Shown: in pieces, positions 1 to 11,112 of the stretch | How the letters are laid out: every line of letters starts with the position of its first letter | How positions within the stretch are numbered: position 1 is the stretch's first letter | Source: Hortaea werneckii | Lineage: Eukaryota; Ascomycota; Dothideomycetes; Mycosphaerellales; Teratosphaeriaceae | Assembly: GCA_037044905.1 (NCBI GenBank) | Contig: JBAOKB010000147.1 | Span: forward strand, 372,001-436,000 | Reading direction: 5' to 3' | Length of the DNA stretch: 64,000 nucleotides | Notes under the pieces: generated by a model | Databases searched by the model: none | The model's input: only the letters and a program-made list of their open reading frames with translations | What the model was told of the DNA's origin: nothing | Made by a program: the position numbers and the translations under genes

Positions 1-1237
1 GTTCACCGTCTGACTTTTTGGAAACAAAGCTGAAGGCCTTGTCGAAGCTCGTGCGCGAGGAAGCGGTCGCGGGGATGTCAAATGATGCTCCAGTCTCTCG
101 CTTTGGTCCGCAACGCTTTGTCCTGGAGGACTTTCCAGATCGCCCGGATTGGATTGATAAGTTGGTCTGAGATGCACTCGTGAGCTTAGGCACCATTCCG
201 AGGTCCTTGGCGGTGTGCGAGTGTAAGAGCGGCGGAGGAGGCATGGCCGGTATAGAGTTGGTTGACATGCTGCGCTTGTTGCGCTGGGCTTGGCCTAGTG
301 CGACATCGTCCTCAAAGACATCGTCAGACTCTTGAAGCTCCTCGGCGTTGACAAGGGATGCATTGGAGCTGCACGTTGGAGGTGTGTACGGCTGAGGATT
401 CTGTCGCATCGGATGCGTGAAAGGAAGCGTAGGTTTGAAGGATCCGGACCCACTTGAGACTTGCGAGCCAACGCTAGTAGCTCGCGCATGTGTTCCTCTC
501 CGCGCAGCATGGGCGAATGATACGTCTGAAGCCGATGGCACATTGCCAAAGTCTTGTATGCCCAAGCCAGTAAGACGATCGTTGTCGAGAGAGGATTTGC
601 TCAGGTCGATCTGACCCTGGTCTCGAGACTCTTCCTTGGCAGACGACATCTTTCGCATGTATGGTTTTAACCTGGAGGTCGAACCCAGCGGCGGAGTCTC
701 GCCGCTGTCCGCTTTCTCCTCGTAAGTCGCATACGGGGTACTGAATGCAGACTGCACGCCTGACATGGGCGAGGGAGGACCTGGTTGCGAGGACCCGGAG
801 AAGTTGCGTTTGTGTAACTTCGCATGCCCGGCAGATGGTCGCGGCGCCGAGGGCACTGACGTCGTTGAGGCGTAGGAGCTCATATTTGTGTCGAGTGGCT
901 TGGGCCGGGCGGTCTTGGTTGCTGCCCTCGTCGAAGTAGTCTGGGGCAGAGAGTGGGTGCGCTGGTGCGGATGTGACTTTCGCTCTCGTTCTCGTGATGA
1001 TGATGATGATGATGATAGTGATATTGAATTGGATGAGCGAGCGCCGGCGCGGGACTCATCATTCAACTTGGTCGCAAGCGACTTCTCTTCGGTTTGGTGG
1101 GAGCCCGCCGGGCTCGCTGGGGCACGTCGGGTGCTGTAGACAGGCGTGATGAGTTTGTTGCTGCGGCCAGCGCCGAAGTACGGTTGCGGGTGGTGATGAG
1201 GATGGGTGGTGTGGGAGTTGGAGGCGACAGCAGTCAT
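1..1237 (-). CDS. Large disordered Ser/Pro-rich protein, N-terminal 412 residues (runs off left edge)
   Basis: Reading the minus strand from an ATG at 1237 gives an uninterrupted frame of 412 codons to base 1, with no stop, so the gene continues beyond the window. The product is rich in Ser, Pro, Thr and basic residues. It starts with a His/Pro stretch, has a run of seven serines encoded by a TCA repeat at about 996-1016, and carries several Ser-X-X-Ser and RxxS patches that could be kinase or 14-3-3 sites. No folded domain, signal peptide or membrane segment is visible in this part. An ordered-looking patch near residues 200-235 (around LKPYMRKMSS and LTGLGIQDF) may be conserved. I do not recognise the family. 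That this is real coding DNA rests on 1.2 kb without a stop and consistent composition. Any catalytic domain would lie off the left edge. Confidence 0.72.
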   Translation of the reverse strand, partial: MTAVASNSHTTHPHHHPQPYFGAGRSNKLITPVYSTRRAPASPAGSHQTEEKSLATKLNDESRAGARSSNSISLSSSSSSSRERERKSHPHQRTHSLPQTTSTRAATKTARPKPLDTNMSSYASTTSVPSAPRPSAGHAKLHKRNFSGSSQPGPPSPMSGVQSAFSTPYATYEEKADSGETPPLGSTSRLKPYMRKMSSAKEESRDQGQIDLSKSSLDNDRLTGLGIQDFGNVPSASDVSFAHAARRGTHARATSVGSQVSSGSGSFKPTLPFTHPMRQNPQPYTPPTCSSNASLVNAEELQESDDVFEDDVALGQAQRNKRSMSTNSIPAMPPPPLLHSHTAKDLGMVPKLTSASQTNLSIQSGRSGKSSRTKRCGPKRETGASFDIPATASSRTSFDKAFSFVSKKSDGE

Positions 1238-1789
1238 CCTGCCTGCAGGTGGATTGCGGCTCAGCTCGTCGTCACCGGGGTGAGGCAGGTATGAGAGGCA
1301 TGGAAGGCGGCGGGGAAGAGGGCAACGGCAGGCTTGTCACGGACTGGGCATGCTCCTCTTTTCATCCGCCTCTCCATCAATCATAATAATACATAGTACC
1401 CAGCGCCGACCGCCCACTTCCTTCCCAGCCGAGAGGCGGCACGGTTAGCCGGCAACCAGGAGATCTCTGCTGAGCCTGTCGCTGCTTTTCTGGTTGCTGG
1501 TGGAGGCCGCCCTGAGCCAATCGGATGCCCCTCACCGCGCCCCCCGAGATCTCAATCTTTACATCATTGTCTAACGGTTCAAGACCCTGCGAACCTTGGT
1601 TCCAACTATCGGTTGTATCGATTGGCCGTATATCATCCGCATACGTGTTGCACATAAGGTCATACATCATCGCCCACCGTTGCGAGAGAGGAGAATCATG
1701 GCACGTTATCACGTTCACTGTTCGAATCGGCTGCCTACTACTGTAACGGGTGCCGTTGCCATCGTCCCAAGTACATACAGTCGAACCTT
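1238..1789. other. Intergenic, upstream of the edge gene
   Basis: No gene is supported here. The stretch presumably holds the promoter and 5' leader of the minus-strand gene starting at 1237. Short open frames on both strands lack any recognisable motif. Confidence 0.5.
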
Positions 1790-2140
1790 TCTATAAGAAT
1801 GTTAAAAATTAGCCGTCTGTTATTGTAATAGAGGGATATTGCTACCTAGAAACGCCAAGAGAGGTAAGCACGGGCCGGATTTAGGGACTCTTAGCCGGAT
1901 TTAGGAATCCCCGGGGATATAGGAGGCCTTAGGCAGGTATTTTAGGCGTATTCACGGCCTTTAGGCCTTATTTCCGACCTTCTATTACAATACCTTAGGT
2001 AGGCAACTCTAAAAACCTATTGTTATAGTATATAACGAGGATTAGCAATACTACTATGGGAATCGAAAAAATCTATGAAAAACTATTGTTACAAAGCGAT
2101 ATTACTACTCATGGTATTATTATAGCGAGTCTAGACTGTA
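1790..2140. repeat. AT-rich, TpA-rich island, possible RIP-mutated repeat relic
   Basis: Composition shifts abruptly to AT-rich with many TA dinucleotides, unlike both flanks. An 11-base unit CCGGATTTAGG occurs twice in direct orientation at 1875 and 1895, exactly 20 bases apart, and related TTAGG-containing bits follow down to about 2000. There are stop codons in all frames. This looks like the remnant of a repeat degraded by C-to-T mutation (repeat-induced point mutation, known in ascomycetes), but no transposon protein is left to name it. Confidence 0.45.
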
Positions 2141-3854
2141 GTACCCACCTCGAGCGCTGACCCGCTCGCCGGGGCGTCGCTAGGGTCAGCCGGAGCACCC
2201 GACGTCTCCAAACTTTGCCTGCGAGCTCATGCATGTCATTTAGCGCGCCTCTGCATGACTTGATCCACCCTCCTACTGCACCGCGCCCACTTTACACGCC
2301 TTGAGAAGACGCTCCAGCGACCGGGTGAGTGCAGCAAGCGCATCCTTCCTCTCTTCTCGCGCCGCGCGCGTGAAGAAAGATGTATCGCCGAGACCTGTAA
2401 ACCCCACCAGGTAGGCCTGCCCGATTGCATCTCGCAGCCAGGCAAGCTTCGAGCTTTTTCCGCCTTGTGAGGTCGCTTCCATTGCTGTCCACAGTAGTCG
2501 TGACCGCCACTTTCTCTTCAGCCCCACTGCACCAATCGCGCGCCTCAACAGCTTCAAAAGTCGCGCAGCAACCTTGTATGTTTACCCGCCAAGACAGATT
2601 GTCCTAGCGACGGGTGACACTTCCTCGTGGCTTCCCACATGGCTACTGTACGAAACTGTGTTTAGTGACAGAAATGGGAAGATTCGCTTGCTGCGTCGCC
2701 GATCCGGCAGGCCACGGCAAAGCGATGCGCACTGCATCGCATCTTCCCACCTTGCAGCCTTACCAAGATCCCGCTGAGCTCTAGAAGCTCCGAATGCACG
2801 TGGAGGCGTTATCGCTACATAGTACCGAAGTCTGGGCTGCGCATGCGAGGCTGCCGATGTGAGTGCTAGGCGGTACCTAGGTAGTAGCATCTCCAATCGT
2901 CCGCTCGCGTAAAGGGACTTCCTACTGTAGCTGTACTGCACGTTCTCAAGCGATTTTAGCATTGTCGGTGTGCCCGGCAGCTCAGTTTGAGCACCCCACG
3001 TTCCCCGCCGACTTGCCCGATCTTTTCCCATTCGGTTGCACCTCCGTCCAACACGCTTGACGACGTCGCAAGAGCTGCAAGTGCTCAGTGTCTATTGATG
3101 AGACGTTCATGGTATGCCCTCGCACCGTCAAAACTGACATGATGTCGTATGCACTATACGATCCGTTGACGCTGAAGGACGAGCCATCTATTCGCCGTGC
3201 AGTACCACATTAGACTCGATGTGCTATCTTGCCCTTGACATGCACGAGTAAATATCTATGCACCTTGAGCGGAACATGTGGAAAGAGAGATAGTAGTCGC
3301 ACACGATCGAAGTGGTCGGGAGAGCTTTCTCCGTGCTCTCGAACGGACAAGGCATCGACCACGGCCCAGCACGCCCTCCACGAATTTGTTCAGTACAAAG
3401 CTTTTACTTCTTTCCGGGAAAGTAGCAACTAATGTAGCAATGGCCACTTGCGGCGACTGGAAGAACATAGTGATATGCGCATAGTGCTCCAAAAGCATTA
3501 ACAGGGGCAAACCCGACTGTATATCGAAGGCAGAGCCTCGCTGCGTTACTTCAGACCCCCTACGTCTTGCACTTTCCCTGCTCGTAGGAGAGCCGGCTTC
3601 ACCTTCAGGTCGGGCACAATCAAAGCTGCTGCCTTTGTAGCTAGGTAGCCCTTGACTGGTCAGCAGACAATCATGAGCTTCTCCACGGCTATTACAAATA
3701 TGCACACGACTTTCCAAACATCGCTGTTTCCCATCTGCTTTTGCTCTAGTTCTCCTACCCTCCACTGTCTACTCTCATACTTCAATGGCCAGAACATGAG
3801 GATATCTTGTTACTCCATGTATCAGCAAACGCCTCTCCCCCTTCGTTGACAGCC
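2141..3854. other. Intergenic, upstream of the RhoGEF gene
   Basis: No convincing gene. Minus-strand frames of up to about 170 codons exist (2582-3031, 3256-3765) but show no domain, no homology I recognise and no splice signals tying them together. A perfect 10-bp palindrome TACCTAGGTA sits at 2874-2883. The downstream part presumably carries the promoter of the gene at 3855. Confidence 0.45.
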
Positions 3855-6800
3855 ATGGACGACCTTTTCGGCAGCTCGTGCTCATCGACTAGCTCAGCGG
3901 CCACTGTGCAACACCATAAGGTCCGAAGCTTTTCGACAAACTCACTGTCATCCGTCGGATCGTTCATCAGCCGTCGATATCACGGTGAGACTACTCCTCG
4001 CTCCACGTCGGCTCTGAATCTTACCCTTCCTCTGAGCGGCCGGAGATGGAGCGGATCTTCCAACATGGTTCAAGCGGAAGGCAGTGCACATGGAGAGAGC
4101 AGGGGCTTAAGACTTGTCGATGTCGCCGAGAGCGCCGACGAGACACAATGTGGACCCGAGGTCGAGCTGTCATTCCCTAGAAGCCCAAGCGTCACAAAGA
4201 AACAGGATACCAGGCAGGCGGATATCAGCCCTCAGACCGCGTCGCTAAACCAAGACGAAGCAGAAGCCGCAAGCAGTTCACCACCTTCCTCCAGCCCCGT
4301 CAATTTCCGGAGGTGGGTAAGTACTCTGCGCAAAAAGAAGGCTCAGAAGCCAGTCCATGTAACACCTCGCGACCAACGCTGGACGCTGGATGATTTCGAA
4401 GCGAGCAACTCGCCGAGCCAAAACCAGCATCGACCTTCACAGCACCGAAAGCAGGGGTCCTACAGCTCTTCAGTCGCCTTCGTAACAGCAGTCAGGCCAG
4501 CGACTGCAACCCTAGCCAGCGCCAGCGTAGCCACGGTATCGCGACGCAACAGCAAATGGCGACGAGTGCAGCGCAGCAGTCTCATCTCCGGCTCCGAAGC
4601 CAGACCATCGATCGAGACGCAACGCTCGGTCATGGACGACGCCGCGAAAGCACGATCGCGGAAACGTCGCGAGCGGATCGAAGAGTTGATCCGGACGGAG
4701 GAAGGCTACGTGGCGGACTTGAAGGCTCTTTCCAATGTACCCCCACGAGCCGAGACAAAAGCGTTTTGGGTCAAGAGACAGCTAATCGCTCATTTCTTGT
4801 TTCTTCTTAGGCACTCTACACGATCCTGGGATACCAGCCCGACTCACAAAGCAGCGCGCGTAATCGCGCGTCCACCACGCTTGCCCAGCTGATCCTGTTG
4901 CACGAGGATCTCTTGACGCAGATGCGTCGCTGTGTCCCTTTCGCGGATCGCGACAGGCCTTCCCGTCCGGTCCGGGGACATTGTCGATGGTATAGCGTCG
5001 ATGGGTCCCTGCCTACGAGGAAACAGACGACTGGTGCGCGGCGGGCACGACGGTCGCTCAATCTCCATCGCTCTTCGGAGGACGAGACGGCGTTGGCGCC
5101 GATGTGCGATCCGAAGATCTTGGTCGCTGTCGCGCGGGTTTTTGGTGATCGGATCGAGAGGTTCGCCGAGTATGAAAGGTTTGGGGGATACTATGAGCTC
5201 GTGCGGGCAGACATTGATCAGATGTCGACTTCGATGGCTACATGGTTAGTTTTGAGTCCAGTTCCAGGAATGCGGTAGATTGAAGGAAAGCTGAAAGATC
5301 AAGGTCCGAATACGACTCTGCGATCGAGACATTGGCGTACACGATCAATCCCGTCCAGAGCCGCGATGCCAACAAGCGGAAAGCACTTACCGTCAAGGAC
5401 CTGCTCATCAAGCCGATCCAGCGCCTACCTCGATATGAATTGCTCTTCCGCGATCTTTGGAAGCTGACGCCCGTCTGCGATGATCCAGACTGCCACGCGA
5501 CGCTCCAAAAACTGCTAGTCGACATCAATCAAGCCTGCCAGCTGATGAACCAGGCGAAAGATGACCGCTCTGCTCTCCGAGTCCTGGAAGTGACATGGCT
5601 CATTGGCGAGCGTCTGACATTCTCAGGTCAAGTGCCACGGTCGGTGTTCCTACAACTGCTTGGCCAGGTCGTGCTTTGCGGCTGTCTGCACATTGCCTAC
5701 CGGACCCGCGAACGCGTCCGGGGCTGCTATGTCATCTGCATCCTGTTCGAGACGACTTTGCTCCTTGCCGTGGCACCCGAGGACCAGCAGAAGTACAGCA
5801 CGCTGGCTGGTATAGCTCTAGCGAACGCGACGATCGCGGATTGTGACGATATGAAGGGGTTGCAGTGCTATACTGCGCCTCATTCCTGGAAGCTAGTCTT
5901 CGAGCATTCGGCTAAGATGTACGAGGTCATCTTCACTGCGTGTTCGGCGTTGGAGAAGGATGCTTGGATCAAGCGAATCTCTGACACCACTGCCACGCAG
6001 AGCCAGGCGGTTGCTGAAGGTGCGGCGAATGCTTTTGAGCTGCAGTCGCCGATCGTCACGGAGATGCGCAGTATTGGGAGGGCTTTCGGCAAGCCTGGAA
6101 GCTTCGTCAGGCGGATGTCTGTCAGGCGCGCTGCTACAGTTGGGCCTACGACTGACTTGAATCAAGTCATTATCAAGAATACCCAGGCGGTCAAAGAAGC
6201 GCTGGAGAACAACTCCACGGCGTCTTTGCCCATTGGGCGCTCGCAGACTGTGGCTGGGCCAAGCCAAGTTCAGACACTGGCACCTCGCCGAGCAGACCGT
6301 GTCCGTCTGGAAGCCTTACTGTCCGATGTCTGGAGCAAAGAAGCCCTCCCCTATCCCGGCATGACAATGCGAAGGACCGAAGACATCCGCGCCTCGGCCA
6401 ACAACGTCATGCGCAAATTCAGCATGGCCAGCATCGCCAGCAACTTCTCCACCTCCAAACGCAACGCTAGCTACACCAGCATCAGCTCGGCCCGCCACGG
6501 CAACAAAGACAACAACAAGGAAGACGCCCGATCCGGCTCCGGCTCCCGCGCCACCACAAGTCGCAAACACCGCAAGCACGCCCGCCCGCCCCTCGTCGAC
6601 TTCCACAACGCCCCGGACGCTTTTCTCCCGGAGGACTTCGGGCTCGAGGATCCTACGAAAAGGAAGCGTTCCGCGCTGCGGACGCTGACGATGAATATCG
6701 AACGGCCCTTTACGCCGCTCCTGGGCGAGAACAAACCCGTTGCTTTGCGCAGGACGCAGAGTGTGCGGGACGACGGCCAACATGCGGCGATGTCGGCTGA

Positions 6801-6945
6801 GGAGACTGCTGGACTGGAGGGGGGTGCAGGGCACGAAGGCGCGCCGCCGGTGTATAGTGTTGTGCAGGAGGCGGGCGATGGAGGGACGGTGAAGACGCCG
6901 AGGAAGAGTAAGAGTCGGAATAGGTTGTTGAAGATTTTCCAGTGA
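3855..6945 (+). CDS. Rho guanine-nucleotide exchange factor (DH-PH)
   Basis: Three exons, 3855-4736, 4811-5244 and 5304-6945, give 985 residues. Introns are GT-AG, and the phases work (0, then 2). The ATG at 3855 has a good context (AGCC before it). Residues 1-275 are Ser-rich and disordered. The Dbl-homology domain runs from about 278 to 525, beginning at RERIEELIRTEEGYV and ending with the conserved DLLIKPIQRLPRYELLF helix that contacts the GTPase. A PH-like domain follows at about 540-700, then a basic Ser-rich tail. Dbl-family proteins load GTP onto Rho or Cdc42 at the membrane to steer polarity and wall synthesis; which GTPase is served here cannot be told. The reading frame has no indels. 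The stop codon abuts a G27 tract. Confidence 0.9.
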
Positions 6946-6972
6946 GGGGGGGGGGGGGGGGGGGGGGGGGGG
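6946..6972. repeat. G27 homopolymer directly after the RhoGEF stop codon
   Basis: Twenty-seven consecutive G residues begin at the first base after the TGA, followed by TT and six more G. In the transcript this would be a very strong quadruplex-forming segment at the start of the 3' UTR. The exact length is the kind of value sequencing gets wrong. Confidence 0.85.
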
Positions 6973-7067
6973 TTGGGGGGAGAGAGGGATTTTGCTGGTG
7001 GTTTGTTTGAAGGGTATGGATGGGGAGAGCGTCTTGGACAATGGCAGGGAGGGAATAGGTTGGCAAG

Positions 7068-7089
7068 TTTTTTTTTTTTTTTTTTTTTT
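7068..7089. repeat. T22 homopolymer
   Basis: A run of 22 T lies about 100 bases downstream of the G27 tract, within the presumed 3' UTR or terminator region of the RhoGEF gene. Confidence 0.85.
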
Positions 7090-8377
7090 GGGCTCTTTGT
7101 TGGTGTCGTTGGAGATGCTGACTTTGGGGCTTGGATAAGGAGTATTTTACTTCTGGTATTGCGTTCTAAGTAATAAGAAGGCGTACACGTATTTAGGTAT
7201 CTGTAAGTGCGGTCAGTGTAGATGCGTGTGCGTCTTGGAATATTTTGTACGATGGACGTTAAGAATTGCATTCTTTGTGGTCTCACTTTACGAATAGAGA
7301 ACTAAGATGTAGGCGATATGTCAAGATGTTCAGGCATCTGTAAGAAGACGCTGTACAATAGTCGTGGTTTGCAATTGCTTTGGTCTACCCTACAACGCAG
7401 TCTTGCGATATAGGCGGAAAGATGCCGTGACGGTTCGATGTCGGCATCAGAGGACGCGAAGACGCAGATCCTGTGGGGCCGGAAATTTGGTCTAGAAAGG
7501 CGTGGATGCAAGGCGGAATGACTAGACCGCCTGATCACCCTTTGAGCGGCGGTATGGGTGGCGAGGTTTGTCGACTGCAATGGCAGGACTTTCTTGGTCT
7601 TTAGTATTGCATTGCCACCCTTTGTAGCACCAGTATAGTAGATTGGCTGCCAGTAACACCGAGTAGAATGACAACAAAGTAAAAAATAAACATGAAAAAT
7701 TGGCCAACTGACTAAGTGTCCCACTGTCCCCTCCTTCATCTGGTCAGGTTGGGTTCTAGGTTTGGGCTCGATGAGCTCATGAAGGCCTCAGGCATCCGGT
7801 ATTTGTCGTCGCTTCCCCCGCTACCTGCCCTGCTGTACACTCTCCCTTACGGAAAATCCCAACCCTCCTGTCGATCTACAGTCAACACATCCATTGGCTT
7901 TACCACCCACTTATCAACGTCCCTGGTTCACGCTCACATCGCTCACACACCCTCAGGTAAGCCACCGGTCCCCCATCATCCCACGGCGGTGCGCCAAGGC
8001 CTTCCAGAACGCTGGATCATTTCGAGATCGGGGACAGGGTTCAGGATGGGTTCGGTATATCGGCATCCACGGCGCAAGAGAAGTCATAGTGGGCAGGCGT
8101 GGTGGTGCCGCCGCTGAAGTGGAGGAGGAGATTGCCATCGCAGGACGACTTCATCATCGCGCCGGGGTATGACGCGACGCCTGCCAGCAAAGACTCTGTT
8201 GTCACCGACATCTAAGGGTCCTGCTATCCGAAACAACACGCTCGCGACGCGCCATCACGGCGCGGAGTGAACTTGTCTTTCGGCTTTGGAACTGCGCTTG
8301 GGCTTGCACAGTAGTATCTATCGAGAAGAACGCCGCTAACCTTCACTGATAGCCCTTTTCCGCCTCAACTGTTCACC
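7090..8377. other. Intergenic, 3' end of RhoGEF and promoter of the 14-3-3 gene
   Basis: No gene is supported. The minus-strand frame at 7302-7739 shows nothing recognisable. From about 7800 the plus strand becomes pyrimidine-rich, typical of the leader of a highly expressed fungal gene. Confidence 0.5.
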
Positions 8378-9357
8378 ATGGGTTACGAAGACTCTGTCTA
8401 CCTCGCAAAGCTTGCTGAGCAAGCCGAGCGCTATGAGGGTAAGCAGCATAGAAATCATGTAGCCCGATCGAGATCCGCTGACACGTCCGCAGAAATGGTC
8501 GAGAACATGAAGGCGGTCGCCTCTGCGGACCAGGAGCTGTCCGTCGAGGAGAGAAATCTGCTTTCGGTCGCCTACAAGAACGTCATTGGCGCCCGCCGTG
8601 CTTCCTGGCGCATTGTGACCAGCATTGAGCAGAAGGAGGAGTCCAAGGGCAACGAGCAGCAGGTCAAGCTCATTAAGGAATACCGTGAGAAGATCGAGAA
8701 CGAGCTGGCCAAGATCTGCGAGGACATCCTTGAGGTTCTGACCAAGCACCTCATCCCGTCTGCGCAGAGCGGCGAGTCCAAGGTCTTCTACCACAAGATG
8801 TACATCTCCCTTTTGGACCCCACAACATCCTTTGATTTGCTGACCATGCTTGCTCTATAGGAAGGGTGACTACCACCGCTACCTCGCTGAGTTCGCCATG
8901 GGCGACAAGCGCAAGGAGTCTGCCGACCAGTCGCTCGAGTCGTACCAGGCTGCCACCGAGGTCGCTAGCACCGAGCTCGCACCGACGCACCCCATCCGTC
9001 TCGGCCTGGCCCTCAACTTCTCTGTCTTCTACTACGAGATTCTGAACTCGCCGGACAAGGCTTGCCAGATGGCCAAGACCTCCTTTGACGAGGCTATCGC
9101 CGAGCTCGACACCCTGTCTGAGGAGAGCTACAAGGACTCTACCCTCATCATGCAGCTGCTCCGTGACAACCTGGTAAGTGGCCCTGCAGACCTGCCAATA
9201 CCTGGGGACTGAGAACTGACAATGCCGTTTACAGACCCTGTGGACCTCTTCCGAGGCCGAGCCGTCTGGTGAGCAGGGCGGTGCTGCCCCGGCTGAGGGT
9301 GAGACCAAGGACACCGCAGATGCACCTGCTGCCGAAGAGGCCAAGCCGGCGCAGTAG
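8378..9357 (+). CDS. BMH1: 14-3-3 protein
   Basis: Four exons (8378-8438, 8493-8799, 8861-9173, 9235-9357) encode 267 residues, the usual size for a fungal 14-3-3. Introns are 54-61 nt with GTAAG-type or GTACAT donors. Splicing restores the family sequence at each junction: ERYEEMVENMK across intron 1, YHKMKGDYHRYLAEF across intron 2 and DNLTLWTS across intron 3. Phosphopeptide-binding residues are in place (the Lys of the first helices, RR of ARRASWRI, and R-Y of YHRYLAEF). The acidic Ala/Glu/Pro tail after residue 235 is typical of Bmh1/ArtA. 14-3-3 dimers bind phosphoserine clients in many signalling routes. Either a BMH1 or a BMH2 orthologue name could apply; fungi usually keep one or two copies. 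Confidence 0.96.
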
Positions 9358-10959
9358 AGTGTGTCATGTCACGCGCAACGACTACAGAACGACGTCACGG
9401 CAGCACGTACATGTAGCCGGGAGTGAGGTGGAACAAAGACGGGCGGAGCGAGTGCAGGGCGGAGCATTCCTTCAGGCGGTCGTCAGGAAGCGCGGAGCTT
9501 GTGTTTTATGCGGCAGCATTATACCGAACACCGATAGCCACTGCGACTGGTGTTCACACGTACCTACAGATTCAAGCCTTGAGCAAGTCTTGCTACAATT
9601 TTACCCTATATCACCCGACTCCAGCTGTGAGCTTTGACAGCGTTTCTGCTGATCTCACGACCTTGTATCGCGCTCGCTCTTGCTCGGCCCGGGGGTAACG
9701 GGCACGGTATCAAGTCCTGCATACACCCACCCATTTGGGCAACCGCAACGGTGTTCAGCCCTTGCGCGACACGTGATGCTGTGATACTATGTAATGACCC
9801 CAGTGGTCCGGCTGTGCGACATCATGAAATGCCAACTGCACTGCGCTGCTCTCATTGTCTGCATGCTGCCTTGGTGATCACACTTTATGAATATGATGAG
9901 ACTGTCGCGGTGGGCGAAGATAGAGGACAGTTGGAAAATGACGCGTATCCACCGGATTAGACTTCGCGTGTGCTTATATGGCCATCATTAAGTCCCCCAT
10001 TTCATCGCTCTACGACTCCGTTCCCCGCTTTTGCCAAGAAGGTCGGACCTTCACTATTTTCGTCCTACATGACCAAGCACCCTCTCGCTCTCCCTCTCTT
10101 TCACACTCATCTCCACAACAACCACACTCAGGCTGAAACTCGTTGTCTGTCCGGCGTCCTTCGCGAGCAGGTGTTGCGCGTGCTTTGAATCGTCCTTCCG
10201 GCGTGTTCCTGCTTTCTGCAAGTACTTGGGTAAGTCGCCACCTGTCCGTTTTTCCCTTGGAGAGCGCCACGCAGCGCCGGGCGGTGGCAAGCAGCCAGCG
10301 CGCTCGAATCCGGGAGAGGCGGGAGATCGGACGAGGCTCTGCACAGCTTCCAATCTTTTTGGGAGATCCTTGTCGTCACATCTGCATCTGCCTCGACTCG
10401 ACTCGCCTGCACATACACACACGACAGATATACACAATCTATATCTTGCACGCATTCGACACGCTGGCTTCTTCCATCCTGCTCGCGGCGCACGCGACTC
10501 CATTGCCCGGCTTCCCACAGCTCTAGTCCCTTGACACGCGCACCGCGGCCGAGACGGGCGAATTGTGTCATTGGGGCCAACGCTAAGGCGCACATTTCCC
10601 CTCGCGCATCTCTTCCCACACCCGGCTGTCCCAGAACCACCTTGCTGCCTCGTCCTCCCCTCGCGCATCATTGATAGGTCGAGTTTCGAATCGACGCTTA
10701 CACCATTCACCTTCTGCAGTTCCAAGCGACTCCTTTCCGCGCACCAACCGTCTCCTTGACCGACAAGACTTCGCTCCCTACGCGATTGCACTTTCGATTC
10801 TGCTCATTCGGCAGTCTTCCATTTCAAGCGACGTCTTCACTTAGCACCACGTTCTCAATCTTTTCCGCGACTCCTTCCTTCGCGGTTATTGTCGGCGCTG
10901 GTGTTTCTTTTGTCACGACTTACGGCCGGGCAAAAGCATACTTATTGCCTTTCGACTCA
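9358..10959 (+). other. Intergenic and long pyrimidine-rich 5' leader of the RRM gene
   Basis: No coding gene is supported. From about 9970 the plus strand is strongly C/T-rich (many TCTTTC and CTCTC blocks), as in promoters and leaders of strongly expressed fungal genes. A large minus-strand open frame at 10054-10791 is the complement of this biased sequence. Confidence 0.5.
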
Positions 10960-11061
10960 GTAAGTGCTCGTCTTCACTTGGCCGCGTGCGCACATGCGCC
11001 GCTGCCTCGTCATCTCGACTTATCACAGTCATCAATGGTCGCGCATCCTAACATACAACAG
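10960..11061 (+). other. Probable 5' UTR intron (102 nt) of the RRM gene
   Basis: A consensus donor GTAAGT at 10960, a CCTAAC branch-like site at about 11047 and an acceptor ACAACAG ending at 11061 lie just upstream of the ATG at 11113. Removing it joins two non-coding leader pieces. Confidence 0.55.
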
Positions 11062-11112
11062 TAAAGTTTTTGCCTCGCGCATTCAGCGACATCTACCAGT
11101 CCATTCGACATA

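Noticed and set aside
1700..1725. tRNA-like GTTCGAATC T-loop
   Set aside because: The flanking bases do not form a T-stem and no acceptor or anticodon arm is found upstream.
1866..1990. Interstitial telomere repeat, from several TTAGG and one TTAGGG
   Set aside because: Only one true TTAGGG occurs and the units are not tandem; a degraded repeat fits better.
2582..3031. A 149-codon minus-strand frame
   Set aside because: No ordered segments, no homology recognised, next to a repeat relic; likely chance.
10054..10791. A 245-codon minus-strand open frame
   Set aside because: It is the complement of a pyrimidine-rich plus-strand promoter and leader; the product is Arg/Gly-rich without motifs, and it overlaps leader splice signals.
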